Shown here in pieces: positions 6,090 through 13,835 of a DNA stretch of 64,000 bases; within the stretch, counting starts at the first letter, position 1; each line of letters starts with the position of its first letter. Under the pieces are notes generated by a model, which searched no databases, was not told where the DNA came from, and was given only the letters and a program-made list of their open reading frames with translations. Origin of the DNA: Euzebya tangerina (lineage in GTDB: Bacteria; Actinomycetota; Nitriliruptoria; Euzebyales; Euzebyaceae); assembly GCF_003074135.1 (NCBI RefSeq), contig NZ_PPDK01000001.1, positions 1,054,001-1,118,000 on the forward strand, written 5' to 3'. The position numbers and the translations under genes are program-made.

Positions 6090-8885
6090 CTAGCTAAGTG
6101 GTTCGAGTTCGTCCCAGCGAAGGATCTGGAATTCCCTTCGCCCAACAGAATCGATGCTCCAGACCGCGTCCGCGACGCCTCGGGCGCGTGTGATGGCATC
6201 TCCGGTGATCTGGAGCAACACTGGCGCTCCGTGCCTAGATGCGACCGCAAAGGCCTCCCCCTCCTTGCTCGTAAGGTAGACACTGTTTCGCCCTACAGAG
6301 ATGATGCCCTCATCAACAATGGCATCAAGGGAGCCCCAAGCGGTTCCGTGAAATAATTGGTCTGGTTGGTCACCCATCGGTGAGACTCCGAGGTGCACCC
6401 TAAAACTGTGCCCATAGAGAGCACGCACACACATACCGGCCATTTCGAACCGTGGCTCGTCGGGATGCTGAACGATGTCAATGATCTCAGACATGTCAAC
6501 GTCAAGCACCTCAGCAAGCCAAGTCGTCTTCACAAATCCTTGAGTCGATGGGGACCCCCCGATTCGAGGGGCATCGTGGCGAAGAACCTTTGATATAGCC
6601 TTACTTAAGGTCTTTTGCGATCGTGTGAGAGGTGCTGCCACGAGGCCAGACGCGGAGAGTGCACTGGACACTTCAGAAGCAGCGCGGCGGAGACCTTCGG
6701 ATTCTCCAGAGATGGAGATCCAGTTAGCAAGCCTCCTACCGTATGTGTGACGCTCCTTACTCGTTCGCCCCGAGGTAACTAGCCACATCGCTCGCGAGAG
6801 TGCAAACCACTGATAGGCAGACCAAGCTGTAGACTCCTCGACCCCCAGCTGGGAGGTGTGCTTGTACTCATTGACAACCTGCCTGCGGCAGTGGATGTCG
6901 CTACTCTTGAACCCGTGCACTTGAAAGTCGTCCAGCAGTTGCGCAATATCCCACCCGAATGGGACGGTGCTCGTGCCTTCTAGGTCTACAGCAACGATTC
7001 GTCCAGTGGACTCCAGCAGCCAATTGCTAAGGTGCGCGTCCCTTTTGCGTACACCCGGCAAACCTTGTGGCAGACCTTCTCGGAACCGGGCCATGAACGT
7101 GTCGAGTTGATCGCCCCTCCCAAACAGTGTTCTCCCGCTGAGCTTGATGGCCTCCTTCGCAGTCCGCCAACCCTGTCCCTCGACCAGATCGTCATATGAC
7201 CTGTGGTAGTGCCCCAATAGGCGCGCAGTCTGAAGAAGACTTGCCGCGGCGTCTTCCCTTGAAAGGGAACTGAGCGGCACCCCCTTTCGCCGCTCTATGA
7301 TGTGGATGGATGAGTCGTCTCCTGTGACGACCGCTATGCTCGTAGGCGTTGCAAAATCCTGCGTGAGTCCGTGCTCTTCGAGGTATGCAGATAGGTGGGT
7401 ATGGTTTCGAGCCTCCCGGGAGCCGCCCTCGATGGAGGGCAACGGCTTCACGACGATGAGCCTGGACGCGTCTCCACGAACATCACCAATGGCAAAGACC
7501 CTGCTTCTCCCTCCTAGGTCTTCTCTGCGGTACTGGTTCGTTCGACGCTCTAGTTCAATAAATTCCTTCCATAAGCGATCGCTGTCGTCGGACTCGAAGG
7601 CTTGAGCTAGGCGGGCTGCAGTCAAAGCGGGAAGAGGCCAGCTCGGATGTTCTCTCCTTAGTTGAAGTGTCTTGCCAGCAGCTGCGTTTAGTTGGGACAC
7701 TTGTCGACTAAAGATGGCTTGAGACGCAAGAGTCTCTACGTATCGCCACTGGTTATGGCGGCTGGCAGTCAGTCTTGCCAACTCATCGGAGACGGCAGCG
7801 CAGCTCTTGTGAAGGTCTGGCGAAGCCAAGGCTGGTCGGTCAAGCTGCTCTCGCAAGAGAGACCAGATCACCATCGCAGCTGGAACGTTGACTTGTCTGT
7901 GACTCGCCCTTAGTTCGCGTTGCATTCTCCTGAGTGGTGGTAGGAGCACTCCGACGATTGTTTGCAGTTTCGCGTCTGGTAGAAGGGAAAGCTGGTCCAA
8001 GAGACCAAAGGGAAGTCGCAGTAACGCCCACGAGAAGCAACGCCTATCTTGCTTTGGCGACGTGATCACAGCAAGGAGCAGTGACTTCTGAAGGTATTCC
8101 CAGGCGTTGGCTGGGGCGAACTCTTGCAGATGGGTCTGGCACTCGGCCTCAACTGAGTCCCTAAGAAATGACTCGTCCTCCCCCGAGTGAGCAAGAAGAT
8201 GGAGGCGACAGGTGACGGAAATAAGGGTTAGATGATGGCGGTCAGCGATGCTAAGCGCTTCTTCGGTTAGGTTGATGTCACGCGTTTGAAAGGCGAGTTC
8301 GGTCAAGAGTTCGGCTAAGTACCGGTGTGCTTGGATAGTGTCGTTGCCCAAGTCAATAGAGGTCTTTAGCCTAGAACAGGCCATCTTGAGTCGACTGAGG
8401 TCCGACTTGCCCCACCTGACTGTGTTTGCGATAGAGACGGCGTAACGACCCAGGGCATCCTTCCGAGAGTGGAGCGGAAGTCGCTCACTCGCAATCGCGA
8501 AATCAAACTCGGAGGCAGCTTCAGAAAAGAGATGGATCGACCGGTCGCTGAGGCCTCGGGACTCCAGTTCTTGGGCTTCCTTCAAGAGCGATCGACCAAG
8601 CGCTAACGAGAGTTCGAGGAGGGCAACGGAGAAGGGCGAACGGCCGTGCATCTTCAGGGCTAGTCGAGCCCTGTGCGGATGTCGGCGGGCAAAATCGGCA
8701 GCAATGCAAAGAATAGGGGCCGAGAGATCAATGCCACGGGCCCAAGCTTGCACTAGAACATGCCCAGCCTCATCGTTGATCGGGCTGTCATGGAGTCTAG
8801 TTGGGAGAAGTGGTTCTGCTTCAACAACTCGCCCATATTCATCCATTGCGGCGAGAAGGGTTAATCGATCTTGCAAGTTTGCCAA
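6090..8885 (-). CDS. Three-part protein: helical repeats, APH-like kinase fold, Tpt1/KptA RNA 2'-phosphotransferase
   Basis: A 931-residue protein I do not recognise as a named gene. Residues about 1-440 are almost all helical and look like TPR-type repeats. Residues about 455-735 show an aminoglycoside-phosphotransferase/protein-kinase-like fold: Lys480 in VVVKPL, a catalytic loop RDAHLSN with Asp616 and Asn621, and Asp634 in VDLEG. Residues 753-925 match Tpt1/KptA, which removes an RNA 2'-phosphate using NAD+. The Arg-His-Arg-Arg tetrad is intact (R769, H770 in VLRHDAP; R821 in VRALYGHS; R884 in SRHGAPVLL), as is HGTA at 846. KptA alone is about 180 residues. The start is TTG with AGAAGG six nt upstream. 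It is the only gene on a low-G+C island, so horizontal transfer is likely. RNA repair or conflict is inferred. Confidence 0.85.
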   Translation of the reverse strand: MANLQDRLTLLAAMDEYGRVVEAEPLLPTRLHDSPINDEAGHVLVQAWARGIDLSAPILCIAADFARRHPHRARLALKMHGRSPFSVALLELSLALGRSLLKEAQELESRGLSDRSIHLFSEAASEFDFAIASERLPLHSRKDALGRYAVSIANTVRWGKSDLSRLKMACSRLKTSIDLGNDTIQAHRYLAELLTELAFQTRDINLTEEALSIADRHHLTLISVTCRLHLLAHSGEDESFLRDSVEAECQTHLQEFAPANAWEYLQKSLLLAVITSPKQDRRCFSWALLRLPFGLLDQLSLLPDAKLQTIVGVLLPPLRRMQRELRASHRQVNVPAAMVIWSLLREQLDRPALASPDLHKSCAAVSDELARLTASRHNQWRYVETLASQAIFSRQVSQLNAAAGKTLQLRREHPSWPLPALTAARLAQAFESDDSDRLWKEFIELERRTNQYRREDLGGRSRVFAIGDVRGDASRLIVVKPLPSIEGGSREARNHTHLSAYLEEHGLTQDFATPTSIAVVTGDDSSIHIIERRKGVPLSSLSREDAAASLLQTARLLGHYHRSYDDLVEGQGWRTAKEAIKLSGRTLFGRGDQLDTFMARFREGLPQGLPGVRKRDAHLSNWLLESTGRIVAVDLEGTSTVPFGWDIAQLLDDFQVHGFKSSDIHCRRQVVNEYKHTSQLGVEESTAWSAYQWFALSRAMWLVTSGRTSKERHTYGRRLANWISISGESEGLRRAASEVSSALSASGLVAAPLTRSQKTLSKAISKVLRHDAPRIGGSPSTQGFVKTTWLAEVLDVDMSEIIDIVQHPDEPRFEMAGMCVRALYGHSFRVHLGVSPMGDQPDQLFHGTAWGSLDAIVDEGIISVGRNSVYLTSKEGEAFAVASRHGAPVLLQITGDAITRARGVADAVWSIDSVGRREFQILRWDELEPLS

Positions 8886-9145
8886 GAGGTGCCTTCTGAT
8901 GGTGTGTCGGTCAGCTTCTGAACCGGGATTGTCGGCCTAATCGGAGCATGTAGTCACTGGCCGGTGGTGACCATCGACCCACGAGCGGGTAGCAACTCGA
9001 ACTGCGCGGGCCTACGTTGAACGCGGCTGCAAAGTTTGAAGTGGGCGGCATTAGACCACTCATCACGCAATCGCTTTGCGCGGAGGCCTAAAATCGCCAT
9101 CAATTCTACATTGCGGGGATCCGGCCGGATGACAGCCTCACCTGG
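8886..9145. other. Gap upstream of the kinase-Tpt1 gene, right end of the island
   Basis: No recognisable gene. On the minus strand a 48-residue frame (ATG near 9100 to a stop near 8957; MAILGLRAKRLRDEW...) is possible, Arg/Lys-rich in part, without a recognised family or a convincing ribosome binding site. It may be the remnant of an element gene or chance. The region must also carry the promoter of the kinase-Tpt1 gene; no convincing -35/-10 pair could be singled out by eye. Confidence 0.35.
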
Positions 9146-9173
9146 GTCTGGGTGCCGACCGAGCGCCGAGCCA
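9146..9173 (+). repeat. Right direct repeat (att-like)
   Basis: Second copy of the 28-bp repeat of 5977-6004. Read in the corresponding frame from 9131 it encodes DSLTWVWVPTERRA, closely like the C-terminal end of the HerA-type protein (VTLVWVPTKR-stop), but the stop codon is CGA here. It therefore looks like the displaced, decaying 3' end of that gene. It lies between the island and the convergent AI-2E transporter gene. Confidence 0.8.
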
Positions 9174-9198
9174 GGGACACCCAGCGCTGCGGACCCGG

Positions 9199-10233
9199 CT
9201 ACCGGGCCGGCTCGGTCACGAGCATGGCATGCGCCGCTGCGGACAGCGCCGCCGCGAGGGGTACCGCGAACAGGGCACCGACGATGCCGGCCTTCAGTCC
9301 GCCGACCGTCAGCACGACCAGCACGACCGCCGGGTGCAGCGGCAGGCGGTTGCCCATGACGAAGGGCTGCAGCAGGTTGCCGTCCACCTGTTGGATGGCC
9401 ACGTACAGGATGAGCACGATCACCGCCGTGGTGGTGCCGCCGCCAGCGAAGGCCAGGGCCACCGCGAGGCCACCCACGACGAAGGCTCCGACCACCGGGA
9501 CGAACGCGGCCAGGAACGTCAACACGACGAGGGCTGCGGCCATCGGCACCCCCAGTGCGAAGAGTCCGATGGCGCTCAGCGCCGCGTCGGCCAGGGCCAC
9601 GATGCACAGGCCCTGGACGTACTGGGAGACGGTGTTCCAGGCGGCTCCCGCGACCGCGTCGACCCGGTCGGACCGGTCGCCGAGCAGTGCCAGCGTCCAC
9701 TGCCACATGTCCCGCCCGTCGCGGAGCAGGAAGAAGGAGAGGACGATCGCGAGTGCGGCACCCGAGAGGAACTCTCCGACCGCACGAAGACCCCCCGAGG
9801 CTCGGCTGGACGCCCACTCCTGCGCGCTGGACAGCAACTCGGACGTGCGCGAGACGTCCACCGGCAGCTGCGGGTACTGCTCGCGCAGACGCTCGAGCGC
9901 GGCCGACACCTGATCGATCAGCTCCGGGAGCGTCTCCGCAAAGCGCCACCCGACCAGCGAGAACAGGGCCATCAGCGCCACCAGCCAGCTGACCGTGACC
10001 GTCAGCGCGGCGGCGGTACGGGGCCAGCCGCGAGCAGCGAGCCACTCCATCGGTGGGCTGAACGTGGCCGCCAAGAAGAGTGCGAAGGCGATGGCGGCAA
10101 CGACGACGATCAACTGCGCCAGGAGCCACACCACCAGGCCGACGGCCAAGGCGAGGCCGACGAACTGCCACGACCGACGGCCTATCGCGCTCAGCGGGAG
10201 CCGTTCGGGGAGCGGCGCGCGTTCATCGTCCAC
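9199..10233 (-). CDS. AI-2E family transporter (PerM/TqsA-like)
   Basis: A 344-residue polytopic membrane protein of the AI-2E/PerM family. Members have been linked to autoinducer-2 or cation export, so the substrate cannot be assigned here. The usual order is seen: two or three N-terminal helices (residues about 22-80), a soluble segment with ELIDQVSAALERLREQYP (about 105-150), then five or so helices. The family signature QVDGNLLQPFVMGNRLPLHP lies near residues 275-294, close to the C-terminal helices. The gene converges on the island and is divergent from recC across about 128 bp. Length is typical of the family. Confidence 0.9.
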   Translation of the reverse strand: MDDERAPLPERLPLSAIGRRSWQFVGLALAVGLVVWLLAQLIVVVAAIAFALFLAATFSPPMEWLAARGWPRTAAALTVTVSWLVALMALFSLVGWRFAETLPELIDQVSAALERLREQYPQLPVDVSRTSELLSSAQEWASSRASGGLRAVGEFLSGAALAIVLSFFLLRDGRDMWQWTLALLGDRSDRVDAVAGAAWNTVSQYVQGLCIVALADAALSAIGLFALGVPMAAALVVLTFLAAFVPVVGAFVVGGLAVALAFAGGGTTTAVIVLILYVAIQQVDGNLLQPFVMGNRLPLHPAVVLVVLTVGGLKAGIVGALFAVPLAAALSAAAHAMLVTEPAR

Positions 10234-10361
10234 AACCTCGCGTTTCCCCGATGCGGACGTTCTGAATACCGGCCGCGGGCCGATCCGATGGGACGGTGGG
10301 TGTCGCAGGCCCCCGGCATACTGCCTGTGGTGATGTGGCAGCGACGAGGAGGGTGGGCGAG

Positions 10362-13300
10362 GTGCTTAAGGTAGTCCGCGGCTCCCGTGGCGCCGACCTC
10401 GCCGATGCCCTGGCCGAGCGGCTGTCCAACCCGCTGCACGACCCGCTGGCGGCCGAGCAGATCGTCATCCACCGGCCAGGTCTCGAGCGCTGGCTCAGCC
10501 AACACCTCTCCGAGCACCTGGGTGCCCACCTCGGGTCCGACGGCATCTGCGCCAACGTGGATTTCCCGCGCCCGCTGGACATCGTGCGCAGTGCCATCAG
10601 GGCCGCCGGCGGGGTCGATCCTGCCGTCAGCCGGTGGAGCCCCCAGCGGCTGGTCTGGCCCCTGCTCACGCTGCTGACCTCGTCCGCCGGACCGCCTGCC
10701 TGGGCGGGGGTGCGGGCACGGATGAGCAGTGGTCCTGCGCAGCGATACGGGGTGGCTCGCGGGATCGCCGACCTCTTCGACAGCTACGCCACCCACCGTC
10801 CAGACATGGTCCTGTCGTGGCTCGAAGGCCACTCGGTCGACGGCCGAGGGACGTCGCTCGATGACACCGACGCGTGGCAGCCCGACCTCTTCCGAGCGCT
10901 GCGGGAGCTGGTCGACCAGCCGACGCTGGCCGAGTCCGTGCGTGACGCTGCAGCTCGGATGACCGCACCGGCGGACCTGCCCGACCGCATCAGTCTGTTC
11001 GGCTTCACCGCCCTTCCGGCCACGTACCTGACGATGCTGGTCGCACTTGCCCAGCACCTCGACGTCGACCTCTACACCCTTCACCCCTCACCAGGGCTGT
11101 GGCAGTCCCGGGCCGACGTGGGTCACGCCGCAAGCGACGCCCCGGGCGGGGCGGTGGGGTCCATCGTGCAGCTGCCGACCCGTGAGGAGGCGGCCCTCCC
11201 CCCACCGCAGAACCAGCTGCTCCGGTCATGGGGCACCCACGCAGCCGAGCTCCAACTGGTCGTGAACGCGGTCGCCCAGGATGCCCCCGTCACGGACGTC
11301 TCGGGCCCGGTGTCCGGGACCAGCACGTTGGCTCAACTCCAGGCGGGCATCAGCCGTGACACGTCGGTCCGGATCGATGCGGTCGACGACTCCGTCCAGA
11401 TCCACGCCTGTCACGGGCGCACGCGCCAGGTGCAGGTGCTGCGCGACGAGATCCTCCGGCTGCTGGCCGCCGACCCCACGCTGCAGCCCCGCGACATCGT
11501 CGTCATGTGCCCCGACGTGGAGGCCTTCGCGCCGCTGGTCACGGCCCACCTCGCGGTGCCCGACGACGACCCGGAGGGTCGGCCGGACCTCCGGGTTCGG
11601 CTGGCAGACCGCTCCATACGCCAGACCAACCCGGTCATGCGGGCGCTGGACGAGGTGCTCAGGCTGGCTGCCGGCCGCGTGACCGCGTCCCGGCTGCTCG
11701 ATCTGGCGGCCGCCGAACCGGTCAGCCGGCGGTTCGGCTTCACCACCGACGACCTGGCCACGCTCCGCGACTGGGCAGTTGAATCAGGCATGCGCTGGGG
11801 GCTGGACCTGGAGGACCGCGCCCGCGTCGGCGTCGGACTCGACGCCGGGACCATCGAGTTCGGCCTCTCGCGGATCCTGCTCGGTGTGGCCATGGCCGAT
11901 GAGGATCTCCGCACCGTTGGCCAGGTGACCCCGCTGGATGAGGTGGAGGGCAGCGCGGTGGTCCTCGCAGGACGGATGGCTGAGTTCGCCAGCCGCTTGA
12001 ACCAGGTGCTGCGGTCGCTGCGGACGACCGCGCCGCTGCACCAGTGGATCGACGCACTCCGGCAGGCCGTCAACCTGCTGATGCTGGAGCCCTGGGAGGA
12101 GACGTGGCAACGCACCCAGGTGCTCGACGTCCTGGCTGAGATCGGCGACTCGGCCGAGCGAGGACTGGCGCAGTCTCCGACGGTCGATCTCGACCTCTCC
12201 GACGTCCGGGCGTTGATGCACGAGCCGCTGCAGGGCCAGCCCACCCGCGCCAACCACCGGACCGGGGACCTGACGGTGTGCACCCTGGTGCCGATGCGGT
12301 CGGTGCCATACCGCGTGGTCTGTCTGCTGGGCATGGACGACGAGGTCTTCCCCCGACCGGACCACCAGCGAGGTGACGACCTGGTGGTCAGGGCTCCACG
12401 CGTGGGGGATGTGGACCGCCGCGGTGAGGATCGACAACTCCTGCTCGATGCCGTCATGGCGGCATCGGAGACGCTGATCGTGACCTACGACGGCATGGAC
12501 GTCCGGACGGGACGGCCCCGACCGCCGTGTTCCCCGATCACGGAGTTGGTGACCGTGCTCGGCGGCAAGGATGTGATCACCCGACATCCGTTGGCTCCGC
12601 ATGATCCGCGGGCCTTCCGCGCCGAGCGGCCGGGCTTCGACCCACAAGCGTTCGCTGCCGCGCAGGCGTTCGCTGCCGCCCAGCACACCCCCAGGCCGGG
12701 GAGCCGTAGTGCCTCCGCGGGGAGTCCCGCCGACCCCGTGGGGAGTCGTGCGGGCCGGGCCGAGCAGCTGCCCGACGACCCGGCGCCGCCCGTTCGGGTG
12801 GCGGACCTCGCCTCCTTCATGGTCGACCCGGTCGGCTACTTCTACCGCCACACCGCCGGGGCCTACGTGCCCTCGGACCCCGAGCAGGGTGACCAGCAGG
12901 TGCCACTCTCACTGCGCGGCCTGGACTACTGGAGGGTCGGTCAGTCGATACTCGATGCGCTGGTGATCGCCGGTGATGAGCCGGTCGAGGAAGCGCAACG
13001 AGAGGCGTCCGACAGCGACGCCGGTGATGACGCCGTCAGGGCGATCGTCGAGCACCTCCGCGGGACGGGACTCATGCCCCCACCTGGCATGTCGAACCAG
13101 CTGGACGGCATCCGGGACATCGCGGTCTCGATCGCGGACCTGATGACGCTGCGAGATCTACCCGCGAGCCCTGCTGGGCGGGTCGAGGTCGAGCTGCAGA
13201 TCGACGGGAGGACGCTCTTCGGTCGTGTCGACCGAATCGACGGGAACCTCCGGGTCGTCAGGTCCTTCTCCCGGGTCCAGGCCAAGCAGATCGCGAAGGC

Positions 13301-13835
13301 GTGGGTCAACCATCTGGTGCTCACGGTGCACGACCCGGCTACCCCGTGGGAGTCCTGGGTCGTCGGCCGCCACGGCGCCGAGGAGAAGAAGAAGCGACCA
13401 CACGCGGCCGTCTTCGAGCCACTGGGCCGCACCCTGGAGCAGCGACGTCGAACGGCCGAGATGATCCTGCGCGACCTGCTCGAGGTCCATGACGAGGCCC
13501 TCCGGCAGCCGCTGATCGTCCCGGCGCAGACGGCAGCCGCGTACGCCAAGGCACGCGTGCTGCAGCACCGGTCAGCCGCCGAGGCCGACGACGAGGCCGC
13601 CCTTGCCTGGGACCACGACGACTTCGGATACGGCAAGGATGCTGACCTGCCAGCGCACCTGATGCTCTTCGGTGACCAGGTCGCCTACGAGACCCTGACG
13701 GGGGAGCCTGCCCGGCCACAGGACACCCGTCTGGGTCAGGAGCCCGAGCCCCACCGGTTCGGTGGCCTGGCGGTGCGGCTATGGCAGCCGCTGCTGACAC
13801 ACTGCACGGCGGCGGGGCCGGGTGTTCGGCGATGA
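10362..13835 (+). CDS. recC: RecC, exodeoxyribonuclease V gamma subunit
   Basis: Subunit of RecBCD, which processes double-strand breaks and recognises Chi-like sites. The 1157-residue sequence has the RecC layout: an inactive helicase-like N-terminal half beginning KVVRGSRGADLADALAERL, the segment VIHRPGLERWLSQHL, a CHGRTRQVQVLRDEILRLL element and a C-terminal domain with HAAVFEPLG. The GTG at 10362 is preferred because AGGAGGG lies 8 nt upstream; an extra 22-residue N-terminal extension is otherwise possible. Two copies of an 18-bp unit encode AFAAAQ repeats near 12650. The stop overlaps the recB ATG (ATGA). It is the first gene of recC-recB-recD-pyrE-like. Confidence 0.92.
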   Translation: MLKVVRGSRGADLADALAERLSNPLHDPLAAEQIVIHRPGLERWLSQHLSEHLGAHLGSDGICANVDFPRPLDIVRSAIRAAGGVDPAVSRWSPQRLVWPLLTLLTSSAGPPAWAGVRARMSSGPAQRYGVARGIADLFDSYATHRPDMVLSWLEGHSVDGRGTSLDDTDAWQPDLFRALRELVDQPTLAESVRDAAARMTAPADLPDRISLFGFTALPATYLTMLVALAQHLDVDLYTLHPSPGLWQSRADVGHAASDAPGGAVGSIVQLPTREEAALPPPQNQLLRSWGTHAAELQLVVNAVAQDAPVTDVSGPVSGTSTLAQLQAGISRDTSVRIDAVDDSVQIHACHGRTRQVQVLRDEILRLLAADPTLQPRDIVVMCPDVEAFAPLVTAHLAVPDDDPEGRPDLRVRLADRSIRQTNPVMRALDEVLRLAAGRVTASRLLDLAAAEPVSRRFGFTTDDLATLRDWAVESGMRWGLDLEDRARVGVGLDAGTIEFGLSRILLGVAMADEDLRTVGQVTPLDEVEGSAVVLAGRMAEFASRLNQVLRSLRTTAPLHQWIDALRQAVNLLMLEPWEETWQRTQVLDVLAEIGDSAERGLAQSPTVDLDLSDVRALMHEPLQGQPTRANHRTGDLTVCTLVPMRSVPYRVVCLLGMDDEVFPRPDHQRGDDLVVRAPRVGDVDRRGEDRQLLLDAVMAASETLIVTYDGMDVRTGRPRPPCSPITELVTVLGGKDVITRHPLAPHDPRAFRAERPGFDPQAFAAAQAFAAAQHTPRPGSRSASAGSPADPVGSRAGRAEQLPDDPAPPVRVADLASFMVDPVGYFYRHTAGAYVPSDPEQGDQQVPLSLRGLDYWRVGQSILDALVIAGDEPVEEAQREASDSDAGDDAVRAIVEHLRGTGLMPPPGMSNQLDGIRDIAVSIADLMTLRDLPASPAGRVEVELQIDGRTLFGRVDRIDGNLRVVRSFSRVQAKQIAKAWVNHLVLTVHDPATPWESWVVGRHGAEEKKKRPHAAVFEPLGRTLEQRRRTAEMILRDLLEVHDEALRQPLIVPAQTAAAYAKARVLQHRSAAEADDEAALAWDHDDFGYGKDADLPAHLMLFGDQVAYETLTGEPARPQDTRLGQEPEPHRFGGLAVRLWQPLLTHCTAAGPGVRR

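Larger units (their letters stand above)
5977..9173. mobile_element. Candidate integrated island bounded by imperfect direct repeats
   Basis: The segment between the 28-bp repeats differs in base composition from its surroundings. Hand counts of 60-base lines give 60% (6121), 53% (7501) and 47% (8221) G+C, against 70% (5221) and 73% (9841) outside. It sits at the 3' end of a conserved gene, a common place for site-specific integration, and that gene keeps an intact stop because the left repeat supplies it. No integrase or transposase is inside, so it would be a passenger-only or decayed element. Replacement of the gene's 3' end by another route is also possible. Confidence 0.55.

Noticed and set aside
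9152-9913. Plus-strand frame starting MPTERRARDTQ within the right repeat
   Set aside because: The first residues match the HerA-type protein's C-terminus, but the rest is antisense to the AI-2E transporter, so it is a read-through of a lost stop, not a gene.
8954-10171. Minus-strand frame of 405 codons overlapping the AI-2E transporter
   Set aside because: Almost all of it is the transporter gene read in another frame. Only the short tail inside the island is unexplained and is noted separately.
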